Shown piece after piece: positions 1 through 7,615 of a DNA stretch of 64,000 nt. Below the pieces are notes generated by a model that saw only the letters and a list, made by a program, of their open reading frames with translations, made no database searches and was not told where the DNA came from. Within the stretch, counting starts at the first letter, position 1; every line of letters starts with the position of its first letter. Position numbers and translations under genes: made by a program. Source of the DNA: Nocardia blacklockiae (lineage in GTDB: Bacteria > Actinomycetota > Actinomycetes > Mycobacteriales > Mycobacteriaceae); NCBI RefSeq assembly GCF_015477355.1, contig NZ_JADLRJ010000010.1:124001-188000 (forward strand), given 5' to 3'.

Positions 1-424
1 GCGCGTTGCCGCGTTCGCCGAGCGCCCGGGTCGCCTGCGACTCCACGAACATGATGCGGCCGCGCCGCGGGTCCTCGTCCATGTAGTCGGTGAAGCGGGC
101 CACCACGTAGGCGAAGATGCCGTCCGGGTCCGGGGGCGCGGCGGCCAGCGCGCCGAGCAGCCGGTCGCGCGCGCCCAGCACTACCTCGTCCAGCACGGCC
201 ACCTGCAGGGCGTCCAGATTCGTGAAGCTCTCGTAGAAGTACCGCTCGGTCAGCCCCGCCTCCCGGCACACCGCCCGCATCGACATGCCGGCCGCTCCGA
301 CGGTGCCCATCAGGTGCAGTCCCGCGTCGAGGAGTTGCCGGCGGCGGGTGGCCGTGCGGTCGGCGGGCTCGCGGCCCCGCCAGCGCCGCGACTCGCCCCG
401 GGGGTCCTCGGTGGCGGTTGACAT
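1..424 (-). CDS. TetR-family transcriptional regulator (3' part missing)
   Basis: Partial gene that reads off the left edge of the window; about 141 N-terminal residues are visible. Residues about 24-70 form a TetR-type helix-turn-helix, with the typical stretch 'GLTERYFYESFTNLDAL' at the end of the DNA-binding domain. It is followed by the beginning of the helical ligand-binding domain. The ATG (424-422) is the first plausible start and lies about 30 bases from a cluster of palindromes (456-496) that probably forms its operator. A divergent small winged-helix gene starts at 589, so the regulator may control that pair as well as itself. The ligand cannot be told from this fragment. Confidence 0.85.
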   Translation of the reverse strand, partial: MSTATEDPRGESRRWRGREPADRTATRRRQLLDAGLHLMGTVGAAGMSMRAVCREAGLTERYFYESFTNLDALQVAVLDEVVLGARDRLLGALAAAPPDPDGIFAYVVARFTDYMDEDPRRGRIMFVESQATRALGERGNA

Positions 425-455
425 GTCGGCATCCTCTCACAGCGGCGGGCCGGAT

Positions 456-496
456 TGATGTTGACATCATGCGCTGTTGACAGCATGTGATGTCAT
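456..496. promoter_or_regulatory. Palindrome cluster, probable TetR operator
   Basis: TGATGTTGACATCA (456-469) and GCTGTTGACAGC (473-484) are both palindromes around a central TG. TGACATCA (462-469) is repeated inverted as TGATGTCA (488-495). The cluster lies between the start of the TetR gene on the minus strand and the divergent gene at 589, which is where an autoregulatory operator is expected. Binding itself is inferred. Confidence 0.55.
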
Positions 497-588
497 CCTT
501 AACCTTGACGGAATACCCGCCCCGGTCGGGACATATTCGCAGCTCCACCCGCATATTCGACAAGTGCGAGCGTTTCGAGGAGAACGCC

Positions 589-819
589 ATGAGGTTCGGT
601 CAGGCAGCGCAGTCGCTGGTGTTGAACATCCTTCGCCCCGGCGGGCTGCTGTCCGCGGTGCAGATTCAGCGACAGGCGCATCTCACGGGCTGGAGCACGC
701 GCACCGCGCTGTCGCGCCTGCAGGCCCGCGGCCTGATCGTCGCCATCCCGCACCGGGGCTGCTGGCAGATCAGCGACCGCGGCCGCGAAGTGGCGGCCAC
801 GGCCCGGAGCGTGAGGTGA
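589..819 (+). CDS. Small winged-helix DNA-binding protein
   Basis: A 76-residue protein that is little more than a winged-helix domain. A hydrophobic first helix (residues 4-16) is followed by an HTH-like segment, 'VQIQRQAHLTGWSTRTALSR', and a wing ending in 'GCWQISDRGREVA'. That ending is the usual one of MarR/PadR-like and restriction-associated winged helices. The reading frame is open further upstream, but the ATG at 589 has a GAGGAGAA ribosome site at 576-583, so I start there. The stop is 4 bases from the GTG of the next gene, so the two are probably co-transcribed. Target and effector are unknown. Confidence 0.7.
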   Translation: MRFGQAAQSLVLNILRPGGLLSAVQIQRQAHLTGWSTRTALSRLQARGLIVAIPHRGCWQISDRGREVAATARSVR

Positions 820-823
820 GGTC

Positions 824-1156
824 GTGAGCTCGCTACGCCCGTTGATGTTCGGCTATCTGCGCGACGATTTGGTCGACGATCCCGCCCGCTGGGAGAGCCG
901 CATCGCCGAGGAGGCGGCGGCCGCGGGCTTCGAACTCGGCGAGGTCTTCCACGAACAGAAATTGGATACCGGCCTGCTGCCCCCGCAGTTCCTGGCGCTG
1001 ATGGACGCGCTGCGCCGCGCCGACGCGCACGTCGTGGCCATCCCGACCGGGCACCTCAGCGGTCACGCGGTGCCGGAGATGTGCCTGGTGGACCGGCTCG
1101 AGCACGGCGCGGGCACGCGGATCCACGAGGTGCGGGCGCACTCGCTGGCCGGCTGA
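824..1156 (+). CDS. Resolvase-fold protein, apparently without the catalytic serine
   Basis: A 110-residue protein with the layout of the serine-recombinase N-terminal domain. It has a first strand 'FGYLRDD', a helix ending near 'AAAAGFELGEVF', and a strand 'AHVVAIPTGHLSG' where resolvases have the 'vvvp.ldRLsR' segment. In true resolvases the first strand ends YxRvS; here the serine position reads Asp. There is no C-terminal DNA-binding region, so the protein is about half the length of a resolvase. It starts 4 bases after the winged-helix gene, which could supply DNA binding. The fold assignment is by pattern only. A second protein of the same kind is at 56080-56664. Confidence 0.6.
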   Translation: MSSLRPLMFGYLRDDLVDDPARWESRIAEEAAAAGFELGEVFHEQKLDTGLLPPQFLALMDALRRADAHVVAIPTGHLSGHAVPEMCLVDRLEHGAGTRIHEVRAHSLAG

Positions 1157-1160
1157 GGCC

Positions 1161-1724
1161 TCACTCGGCGGCGGTCTGCGCGCGGGTCTCCGCACGACCC
1201 GACATGTGCACGAGCAGCAGCCCGACCGCGGCGAGCAGGAAGTTCTGCAGCGCCGCCGACGACGCGTTCACCTGCTTGTTGGCCCACATCCGGAACCACT
1301 CGCCGCCGATGGTGAGGAACCCGCCGGCGAACAGCAGCACCGCCATGGTCCAGCCGAGACTCGACAGCTTCGCGGCCACCGCGGTGCGCGCGGCATCGCG
1401 CCCGAGCAGCGCCCACCAGCCCGTCACCGCGGCGGCCAGCAGCACGAACGCGATCAGGTACTCCCAGATCACGATCAGGATGTAGGCGACGAGCAGCACC
1501 GTGCCGTTGGTGATCGCCCGCCAGTCGGTGCCGGAGTGGTGGATGGTGGCCTGCATCGACAGCACCGCCGCCACGCCGCGCCGGTTGGTGTCGGTGTCGA
1601 TGCAGTTGGTGACCGCGACGATCAGGTAGTACAGCCCCGTGATCGTGGCGAGCACGGCGACCGCCGCCTCCCTGCTGCCGGCCGCGTCGAGAAACCGTTT
1701 ACCACCGAAAGCCATATCCGCCAC
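1161..1724 (-). CDS. DUF2165-family membrane protein
   Basis: A 187-residue protein that looks like the DUF2165 family of small integral membrane proteins. Four hydrophobic segments are visible: about residues 22-40, 74-100 (with 'VIWEYLIAFVLLAAAVTGWW'), 118-140 and 162-176. The segment 'GGEWFRMWANKQVNA' between the last two is characteristic of the family. The function of DUF2165 is unknown. The start is GTG at 1724; an ATG at 1715 is equally possible. It converges on the resolvase-fold gene (stop codons 4 bases apart), so it is not part of that operon. Confidence 0.75.
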   Translation of the reverse strand: MADMAFGGKRFLDAAGSREAAVAVLATITGLYYLIVAVTNCIDTDTNRRGVAAVLSMQATIHHSGTDWRAITNGTVLLVAYILIVIWEYLIAFVLLAAAVTGWWALLGRDAARTAVAAKLSSLGWTMAVLLFAGGFLTIGGEWFRMWANKQVNASSAALQNFLLAAVGLLLVHMSGRAETRAQTAAE

Positions 1725-1839
1725 CCAGTTTCGATCGGCACCGCTCGAGAGACGGCAGAATGGTACTTCGCGGCGAGGGCTCGCGCCATCGGGCCGCGCG
1801 CCGAGGTTTCACCGGCGGCGGCGCGGCTATCACGCAGCC

Positions 1840-2964
1840 GTGTCACCTGATATCGACGCGGGTGGCCACCGCGATCGCGCGACCGTCGTGGTCGGCGTGC
1901 TGGCCGACCCGGACCTGCCCGCGCAACTGGCGCAGCGTCTCGCCCGCACCCTGCCGGGTGTGCTGACCGACCGTGTCGACGACGGGGTCCGGTGGCGGGT
2001 CGAGGTGGTCGCCGACCCGTTCGAGGCGATGTACCCCGACTACGACAAGCTGATGGACAAGGCGCACGAGCGGGTCCGCACCACCGAGTGGGACCTGGCG
2101 CTGTGCGTGACCGATCTGCCGCTGCGCGGCCCGGACGGCATCGTGGTCGCCACCGTCGACGCCGCCTCCCGGGTCGCGCTGATCTCGCTGCCCGCGCTGG
2201 GCGGACTGCGGTTGCGCCGCCGCCTCACCGACTTGGCCGCGGCCTTGGCCGCGCGGATCGAACCCGCCGGCCGGCCCGCGGCCGACCTCGTCGACGACCT
2301 CTCGCGGTATGTGGGGTCCCGGGTACGCGTCGAGCAGGCGCGCAGCGACACCGAGGCGCACGTGCTGCGGTCCCGCCGGACCGGGACGGTGCGGCTGCTG
2401 GCCGGGATGGTGCGTGCGAATCGGCCGTGGCAGTTGCTGATCGGGCTGTCCACCGCGCTGGCCGGCGCCCTCGCGGGCACCGCGTTCGGCGTGCTGTACT
2501 CCACCATCTGGCAGCTGGCGACGGCCCTGGGACCGGCCCGGCTGGCGGGCAGCACGCTCGCCGCGCTGGCCACCCTGACGGTGTGGATCATCGCCGGCCA
2601 CGGCCTGTGGGAGCGGCGCGAAACCATGGGCGCCGCAACGGATCCGGATCGTCCGCTGCGCAACGCGGGCACGGTGGTCACGGTGCTGGCGGGCGCGGCG
2701 GCGTTCTTCCTCGCCCTGTACGCGCTCGCGCTGGCGGCCGTCGCGCTCGTCATCCCGCCCGACTATCTGGCCCGCACCCTGAGCCGGCCGGTGACCGCCG
2801 CCGACTACGCGACGATCGCGCTGACCGCGACGATTCTCGGCACGATGGCCGGCGCCGTGGGCTCCGGCCTGGAGGACGACGCCACGGTGCGCAAGGCCGC
2901 CTACAGCCGGCGCAGCCGCGAGCGCCGGGCGCGCGTCGAGCAACGCCGCGGCGGCGGCGAATGA
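1840..2964 (+). CDS. Membrane protein of unknown function
   Basis: I do not recognise a named family. The 374-residue protein has a soluble N-terminal part (about residues 1-185) opening with 'VVGVLADPDLPAQLAQRLA' and containing 'WDLALCVTDLPLR'. The rest is membrane-embedded, with four to five hydrophobic helices between residues 190 and 350. It ends in a basic tail. The two-part design suggests a cytoplasmic domain tethered to the membrane. The start is GTG 1840; the frame is open upstream, but that part is arginine-rich and reads like non-coding sequence. It lies 28 bases before the molybdopterin oxidoreductase on the same strand, but no functional link is evident. Confidence 0.65.
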   Translation: MSPDIDAGGHRDRATVVVGVLADPDLPAQLAQRLARTLPGVLTDRVDDGVRWRVEVVADPFEAMYPDYDKLMDKAHERVRTTEWDLALCVTDLPLRGPDGIVVATVDAASRVALISLPALGGLRLRRRLTDLAAALAARIEPAGRPAADLVDDLSRYVGSRVRVEQARSDTEAHVLRSRRTGTVRLLAGMVRANRPWQLLIGLSTALAGALAGTAFGVLYSTIWQLATALGPARLAGSTLAALATLTVWIIAGHGLWERRETMGAATDPDRPLRNAGTVVTVLAGAAAFFLALYALALAAVALVIPPDYLARTLSRPVTAADYATIALTATILGTMAGAVGSGLEDDATVRKAAYSRRSRERRARVEQRRGGGE

Positions 2965-2992
2965 TCGGCAACGCCGTGGGTATCCGCCCCGC

Positions 2993-5329
2993 ATGACACG
3001 ACAGGTGTTCGCTCCCGGGGACGACACCCGCATCGCGCGGCCCTGGGGCCCGCGCACCCCGTACGGCCGGGGCCAGGACTGGCCCGAACGCGTCGACATG
3101 TGCTTGCAGGACGGCGTGACCGAAGCGGACGTGCAACGGTGGGTCCCCTCGGCGTCGGTGCTGCACTCCAACGGCGACGCCTTCGACATCGCGGTGCGCG
3201 ACGGGCGCATCGTCGGGGTGCGCGGGCGCGCCCGCGACCGGGTGAACCACGGCCGCCTCGACGTCAAGGACCTGTACGCCTGGCAAGCCGAGGCGTCCGC
3301 GGACCGCCTCACCACGCCGCAGATGCGCGCGGGGGACCGGCTGGTGCCCTGCGACTGGGACACCGCGATGGACCACATCGCCGCCCGCGCCCGGGCCCTG
3401 CTCGACGACCGCGGCCCGGCCGCGCTCGGCTTCTACACCAGCGGCCAGCTGTTCCTCGAGGAGTACTACACGCTGTCCGTCGTCGCGCGCGGCGGCATCG
3501 GCACCAACCATGTCGACGGCAACACCCGGCTGTGCACGGCCACCGCGGCCGAGAGCCTCAAGCAGTCCTTCGGCTGCGACGGGCAGCCCGGCTCCTACAC
3601 CGATTTCGACCACGCCGAGGTGATCGCGCTCTACGGCCACAACGTGGCCGAGACCCAGAGCGTGCTGTGGTCGCGCATCCTCGACCGGCTCGCGGGGCCG
3701 CAGCCGCCCGCGCTGGTGGTCGTCGATCCGCGCCGCACCGCGGTCGCCGAGCGGGCCACGGTGCACCTGGCGCCGCTGCCGGGCACGAACATGGCGCTGA
3801 TGAACGCGCTGCTGCGGGAACTGATCGGCAACGAGTGGATCGACCGGAACTACCTCGACGCCCACACGATCGGATTCGACGACCTGGCGCGCGAGGTCGC
3901 CGACTGGACGCCGGAACGCGCGGCGGCCGTGTGCGAACTCGACGCCGCGGACATCCGGCGGGCGGCGCGCCTGCTGGGCACGGCCGAGCGGGTGGTCTCC
4001 ACCGTGCTCCAGGGCTTCTACCAGGCCCACCAGGCGACCGCGAGTGCGGTGCAGGTCAACAACATTCACCTGGTGCGCGGCATGCTCGGCCGGCCGGGCT
4101 GCGGCGTGTTCCAGATGAACGGGCAACCGACCGCGCAGAACACCCGCGAGTGCGGCGCCGACGGCGATATCGCCGGATTCCGCAACTGGGCCAACCCCGA
4201 GCACGTCGCCGACCTGGCGCGGCGGTGGAACGTGGACTCCGCCAAGCTGTCTCACGACGCGCCGCCGACCCACGTCATGAAGATGCTGGAACTCGCCGAA
4301 CAGGGTTCGCTGGGCATGCTGTGGGTGTCGGCCACCAATCCCACGGTGTCGCTGCCGGATCTGGCGCGGGTCCGGCGAATCCTGTCCCGGGACAACCTGT
4401 TCCTAGTCGTGCAGGACATATTCCCCACGGAGACAACCGCTCTGGCCGACGTGGTGCTGCCCGCCGCCGCATGGGGCGAGAAGACCGGCACGTTCACCAA
4501 CGCCGACCGCACCGTGCACCTGTCCGAACTGGCCGTCACGCCGCCGGGACAGGCCCGATCCGACCTGGAGATCTTCCTCGATTTCGCGCGGCGGATGAAC
4601 CTGCGCAACCGCTACGGCGGCCTGCTCCCGTCGTGGTCCACACCGGAGGAGGCGTTCCGGGAATGGCAGCGGTGCAGCGCCGGAAGACCTTGTGACTACA
4701 GCGGTCTGAGCTACGCCCGGCTGCGGGAGGGCGGCGTGCAGTGGCCCAGCACGCCGGACCGGCCGGGCGGCACCGAACGCCTCTACGCCGACGGCCGGTT
4801 CTTCGCCGATCCCGACACCTGCGAGAACTACGGCAAGGACCTGGTCACCGGCGACCCGGTCGACGCCGACACCTACCGCGCCCGCAATCCCGAGGGCAAG
4901 GCGATGATCAAGCCGGCCCCCTACCTGCCCTCCCCGGAACCGCCCGACGCCGACTATCCGATGGCGCTGATCACCGGGCGCACCATCTACCACTTCCACA
5001 CCCGCACCAAGACCGGCCGCACACCGGCGTTGCAGGCGGCCGCCCCCGAGGTGTGGGCGGAGATCTCGCCCGCCGACGCCCGCGCCGCGGGCATCGCCGA
5101 CGCGGACCTGATCGAGATCACCACCCCGCGCGCGAGTATCCGTGCCCGCGCGCGGTTTTCGGATATTCGTCCCGGCGTCGTCTTCGTGCCCTTCCACTAC
5201 GGGTACTGGGACGCCGGCGACCGCGGCCACGACCGCGCGGCCAACGAGCTGACCCGCACCGACTGGGATCCCGCGTCCAAGCAGCCGCTGTTCAAGTCCG
5301 CCGCGGCGCGTATCCGCCCGGCGCCCTGA
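2993..5329 (+). CDS. Molybdopterin-dependent oxidoreductase, nitrate-reductase-like
   Basis: A 778-residue catalytic subunit of the DMSO-reductase superfamily (Mo-bisPGD enzymes). Molybdopterin-binding segments are visible: 'GFYTSGQLFLEEYYTL' near 146, the Mo-ligand region 'DGNTRLCTATAAE' with Cys181, and 'ALYGHNVAETQS'. The C-terminal molydop-binding domain contains 'MALITGRTIYHFHTRTKTGR'. The CxxCxxxC motif that normally binds an N-terminal 4Fe-4S cluster is absent: before residue 150 only Cys37 and Cys120 occur. Similarity to NarB/NasA suggests nitrate or formate-type chemistry, but the substrate cannot be fixed from sequence. A flavodoxin-fold protein lies 84 bases downstream on the same strand and might be an electron partner. 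Confidence 0.85.
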   Translation: MTRQVFAPGDDTRIARPWGPRTPYGRGQDWPERVDMCLQDGVTEADVQRWVPSASVLHSNGDAFDIAVRDGRIVGVRGRARDRVNHGRLDVKDLYAWQAEASADRLTTPQMRAGDRLVPCDWDTAMDHIAARARALLDDRGPAALGFYTSGQLFLEEYYTLSVVARGGIGTNHVDGNTRLCTATAAESLKQSFGCDGQPGSYTDFDHAEVIALYGHNVAETQSVLWSRILDRLAGPQPPALVVVDPRRTAVAERATVHLAPLPGTNMALMNALLRELIGNEWIDRNYLDAHTIGFDDLAREVADWTPERAAAVCELDAADIRRAARLLGTAERVVSTVLQGFYQAHQATASAVQVNNIHLVRGMLGRPGCGVFQMNGQPTAQNTRECGADGDIAGFRNWANPEHVADLARRWNVDSAKLSHDAPPTHVMKMLELAEQGSLGMLWVSATNPTVSLPDLARVRRILSRDNLFLVVQDIFPTETTALADVVLPAAAWGEKTGTFTNADRTVHLSELAVTPPGQARSDLEIFLDFARRMNLRNRYGGLLPSWSTPEEAFREWQRCSAGRPCDYSGLSYARLREGGVQWPSTPDRPGGTERLYADGRFFADPDTCENYGKDLVTGDPVDADTYRARNPEGKAMIKPAPYLPSPEPPDADYPMALITGRTIYHFHTRTKTGRTPALQAAAPEVWAEISPADARAAGIADADLIEITTPRASIRARARFSDIRPGVVFVPFHYGYWDAGDRGHDRAANELTRTDWDPASKQPLFKSAAARIRPAP

Positions 5330-5413
5330 CGCGGCGTACCGGTTCGGCATCGAGGCAGCGGGTACGCGCAGGAAGACGACGACACGCATGATCACGAAGC
5401 GAAGGAGGCCGAG

Positions 5414-6037
5414 ATGACGTCGAACGACACCGGCGGGAACGGGCTGACGGCAGTCGCCCTGGTGTGCACCCTCAAGCCCTCGCCGACCGAGTCCAGCAGC
5501 AACCTCATCGCCGACCAGGTGCTGGCCGAACTGGAGAAACACGGCGTGTCCGGATCCACCCTGCGGGTCACCGACTTCGACGTGCGGCCCGGCATCACCG
5601 CCGACGAGGGCGACGGCGACGAGTGGCCGCAGATCCGGGCGCGGGTCGCCGCGGCGGACATCGTCCTGATCGCCACGCCCACCTGGGTCGGGCACATGTC
5701 CTCGGTCGCGCAGCGCGTGCTCGAGCGCCTCGACGCCGAACTGTCCGAGACCGACGACGCCGGCCGGCCGGCCATGTACGACAAGGTCGGCATCGCGGCG
5801 ATCGTCGGCAACGAGGACGGCGCGCACAAGATCGCGGCCGACCTGTTCCAGGCGCTCGACGACATCGGCTTCACCATCCCCGCCCAGGGCTCCACGTACT
5901 GGAACGACCAGGCCATGGGCAGCACCGACTACAAGGATCTGGACAGCACCCCGGACGCGGTCGCGAGCACTACCGCCACCCTGGCCCGCAACGCCGCGCA
6001 CCTGGCCCGCCTGCTGCGCGCCGACGGATACCGCTGA
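5414..6037 (+). CDS. Flavodoxin-fold NAD(P)H-dependent FMN reductase-like protein
   Basis: A 207-residue protein of the flavodoxin / NADPH-dependent FMN reductase fold. The FMN phosphate loop is the segment 'TLKPSPTESSSNLIADQVL' after the first strand, and the second flavin-contact region is 'IATPTWVGHMSSVAQRVLER' at about residues 77-97. Such proteins bind FMN and reduce quinones or supply electrons. The ATG at 5414 has AAGGAGG 5-12 bases upstream. It follows the molybdopterin oxidoreductase on the same strand; a shared electron path is inference only. The CinA-family gene follows after 24 bases, probably in the same transcript. Confidence 0.8.
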   Translation: MTSNDTGGNGLTAVALVCTLKPSPTESSSNLIADQVLAELEKHGVSGSTLRVTDFDVRPGITADEGDGDEWPQIRARVAAADIVLIATPTWVGHMSSVAQRVLERLDAELSETDDAGRPAMYDKVGIAAIVGNEDGAHKIAADLFQALDDIGFTIPAQGSTYWNDQAMGSTDYKDLDSTPDAVASTTATLARNAAHLARLLRADGYR

Positions 6038-6061
6038 CCCGAGGGCTCCGAGGAGAGAACG

Positions 6062-6526
6062 ATGGACGAGAGTCGGCTGGCCGAGAAGATCGCCGCGGCG
6101 GCGCGGGAGGCGGGCACGACGGTGGCGGTGGCCGAATCGCTGACCGCGGGCCGCCTGTCGGCCGCGCTGGGCGCCGCGCCGGGCGCGGGGGACTGGTACC
6201 GCGGCGGCGTCGTCGCCTATTCGACGCTGGTCAAACGCCGGGTGCTGGGCATGCCGGACTGCTCGCCCGTATGCGAGAAGGCCGCGTCGGCGCTGGCCCG
6301 CGGCGCGCGGGAGCTGCTGGTGGCGGACGTGGCGGTGGCGGTCACCGGGGTCGGCGGCCCGGATCGGCAGGACGGCGAACCGGTCGGCTCGGTGTGGTTC
6401 GCGGTCGCCACCGCGGCGGGCGCGCGGTCGGTGCACCGGGACTTCGACGGTGACGCACCGCAGATCGTCGACGCCACTGTCGATTACGCGCTGCGACTGC
6501 TGCTCGACGCGGTCGGCGGGGACTGA
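6062..6526 (+). CDS. CinA-family protein (nicotinamide-nucleotide amidohydrolase domain)
   Basis: A 154-residue stand-alone CinA C-terminal domain. Family marks are 'VAVAESLTAGRLSAAL' at residues 22-37 (conserved ES-TaG), 'GGVVAYSTLVKRRVLGM' and 'VAVTGVGGPDRQDGEPVGSVW'. The usual reading of the last motif is 'TGiAGPgGg..kPvGtv', so it is slightly divergent. The domain usually hydrolyses nicotinamide mononucleotide to nicotinate mononucleotide in pyridine nucleotide salvage. The N-terminal MoCF domain of full-length CinA is absent, as in many bacterial PncC proteins. GAGGAGAG sits 5-12 bases before the ATG. Confidence 0.82.
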   Translation: MDESRLAEKIAAAAREAGTTVAVAESLTAGRLSAALGAAPGAGDWYRGGVVAYSTLVKRRVLGMPDCSPVCEKAASALARGARELLVADVAVAVTGVGGPDRQDGEPVGSVWFAVATAAGARSVHRDFDGDAPQIVDATVDYALRLLLDAVGGD

Positions 6527-6610
6527 CGCCCCCCTTGCGAACGAAGCCCGTTTCGCCCGATTCCGCTACTGCCGCAGCCTGATTCGCCGAACGGCGACCA
6601 TTCTGTTTGG

Positions 6611-6649
6611 TAAGATCACCCGCGCCGGCGTCGGCCGGAACGGGTGATC
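6611..6649 (+). promoter_or_regulatory. Putative -10 element and inverted repeat in the espR leader
   Basis: TAAGAT at 6611-6616 is a good -10 match upstream of espR; the -35 region is weak. Directly over and after it, GATCACCCG (6614-6622) is repeated inverted as CGGGTGATC (6641-6649) around an 18-base GC-rich loop. This is either an operator over the promoter or a hairpin at the start of the transcript. Both readings are inferred. Confidence 0.45.
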
Positions 6650-6712
6650 ACTTCTCTACGTCGCCCGGCGAAGGACACCACAGCCCCTGCGGCGAAGGGA
6701 GTTCGGCGGCAT

Positions 6713-7123
6713 ATGACAGCTGATTTCGCCGAACGTCTGAACAAGCTCTTCGAGATGGTGCATCCGCCGGGGCGCAAACCGCACACCAACGCCGAGGTGT
6801 CCGACGCGCTCACCGCCGCCGGGCACTCGATCTCCAAACCCTATCTGTCCCAACTGCGTTCGGGCCGCCGCACCAATCCTTCCGCCGACACCGTCGCCGC
6901 GCTGGCGCGTTTCTTCAAGGTCGACCCCGCCTATTTCACCGACGACGTCTACGCCGCCAAGATCGACCACGACCTCGAACTGCTGGCCCAGTTGCGCGGC
7001 TACGGGCTGCGCCGGCTGTCGAACCGCGCCTTCGACCTGTCCGAGGAGTCGCTGAACCTGCTCACCTCCATGGCCGACAAGCTGCGCGCCAGCGAGGGCC
7101 TGCCCGTCACGGAGCACGAGTGA
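6713..7123 (+). CDS. espR: EspR-like nucleoid-associated regulator
   Basis: A 136-residue protein matching M. tuberculosis EspR (Rv3849, 132 aa) over its length. It shares the N-terminal 'FAERLNKLFEMVHPPGRKP' helix, the helix-turn-helix with recognition segment 'SKPYLSQLRSGRRTNPS' (about 41-57), and 'FFKVDPAYFTDDVY' before the C-terminal dimerisation domain. EspR is a dimer-of-dimers DNA-bridging protein that acts globally, including on ESX-1 genes and cell-wall functions. The frame is open upstream to 6644, but the ATG at 6713 has a GAAGGGA site and matches the EspR N terminus. No ESX genes are nearby, as in M. tuberculosis, where it is also unlinked from them. Confidence 0.9.
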   Translation: MTADFAERLNKLFEMVHPPGRKPHTNAEVSDALTAAGHSISKPYLSQLRSGRRTNPSADTVAALARFFKVDPAYFTDDVYAAKIDHDLELLAQLRGYGLRRLSNRAFDLSEESLNLLTSMADKLRASEGLPVTEHE

Positions 7124-7244
7124 GCCGCCGGACCGCGGGACCGAAATCCCCGCGAAATCCGGAACGCGGCCTGAGCTGGGCGGATAAACAGCGAATGTTT
7201 GCTGAGTAGTGACTATTGGCCGAGTGTCCGGTATGTTCCGGGGC

Positions 7245-7607
7245 ATGGCGGATGCTAGCCAGTTGCTCACCTACCAGGTGACGATCTCCCGGCCCGACAA
7301 CTACGGCGACTCGTGGTGGCAGGTCGGCAATGCCGGCACGCCCGCACAAGCCGCCGCCGCGTTGTCGGAGCTGGCTGCCCGCTGCGCGCTCGAACTGCCC
7401 GCGCCGGCCGGTCAGTGCTGGTTCGCGTGCGACGTCCGCTGTGCCGACGACGCTCAGGTCGAGTATTTCATCGGTGCGATTCGCGCGGCTCAGCTGTGCG
7501 ATCAGCTGCGCGCGACGGCGGCCCGGATCCTCGATGTGACCTCGGCGGGTCCGCGGGGTGCCGGTGAGGTCGAGTATCCGGTGCCGCCGCGCCGCGGAAC
7601 GCGCTAG
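7245..7607 (+). CDS. Hypothetical protein, about 120 residues
   Basis: Not recognised. The protein begins 'MADASQLLTYQVTISRPD' and contains 'WWQVGNAGTPAQAAAALSELAARCALEL', a predicted helix, then a Cys-containing stretch 'CWFACDVRCADDA'. Codon use resembles the neighbours, and the gene ends 8 bases from the convergent PAS-ANTAR gene. I chose the ATG at 7245 because GGGG lies just upstream and the residues before it (from 7209) look non-conserved; 7233 is an alternative. No membrane segment or signal peptide is visible. Confidence 0.55.
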   Translation: MADASQLLTYQVTISRPDNYGDSWWQVGNAGTPAQAAAALSELAARCALELPAPAGQCWFACDVRCADDAQVEYFIGAIRAAQLCDQLRATAARILDVTSAGPRGAGEVEYPVPPRRGTR

Positions 7608-7615
7608 TCGGGCGT

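Noticed and set aside
477-827. Open frame of 116 codons overlapping the winged-helix gene
   Set aside because: It is a frame shadow: arginine- and proline-rich, with no ribosome site, while the 589-819 frame gives a recognisable domain.
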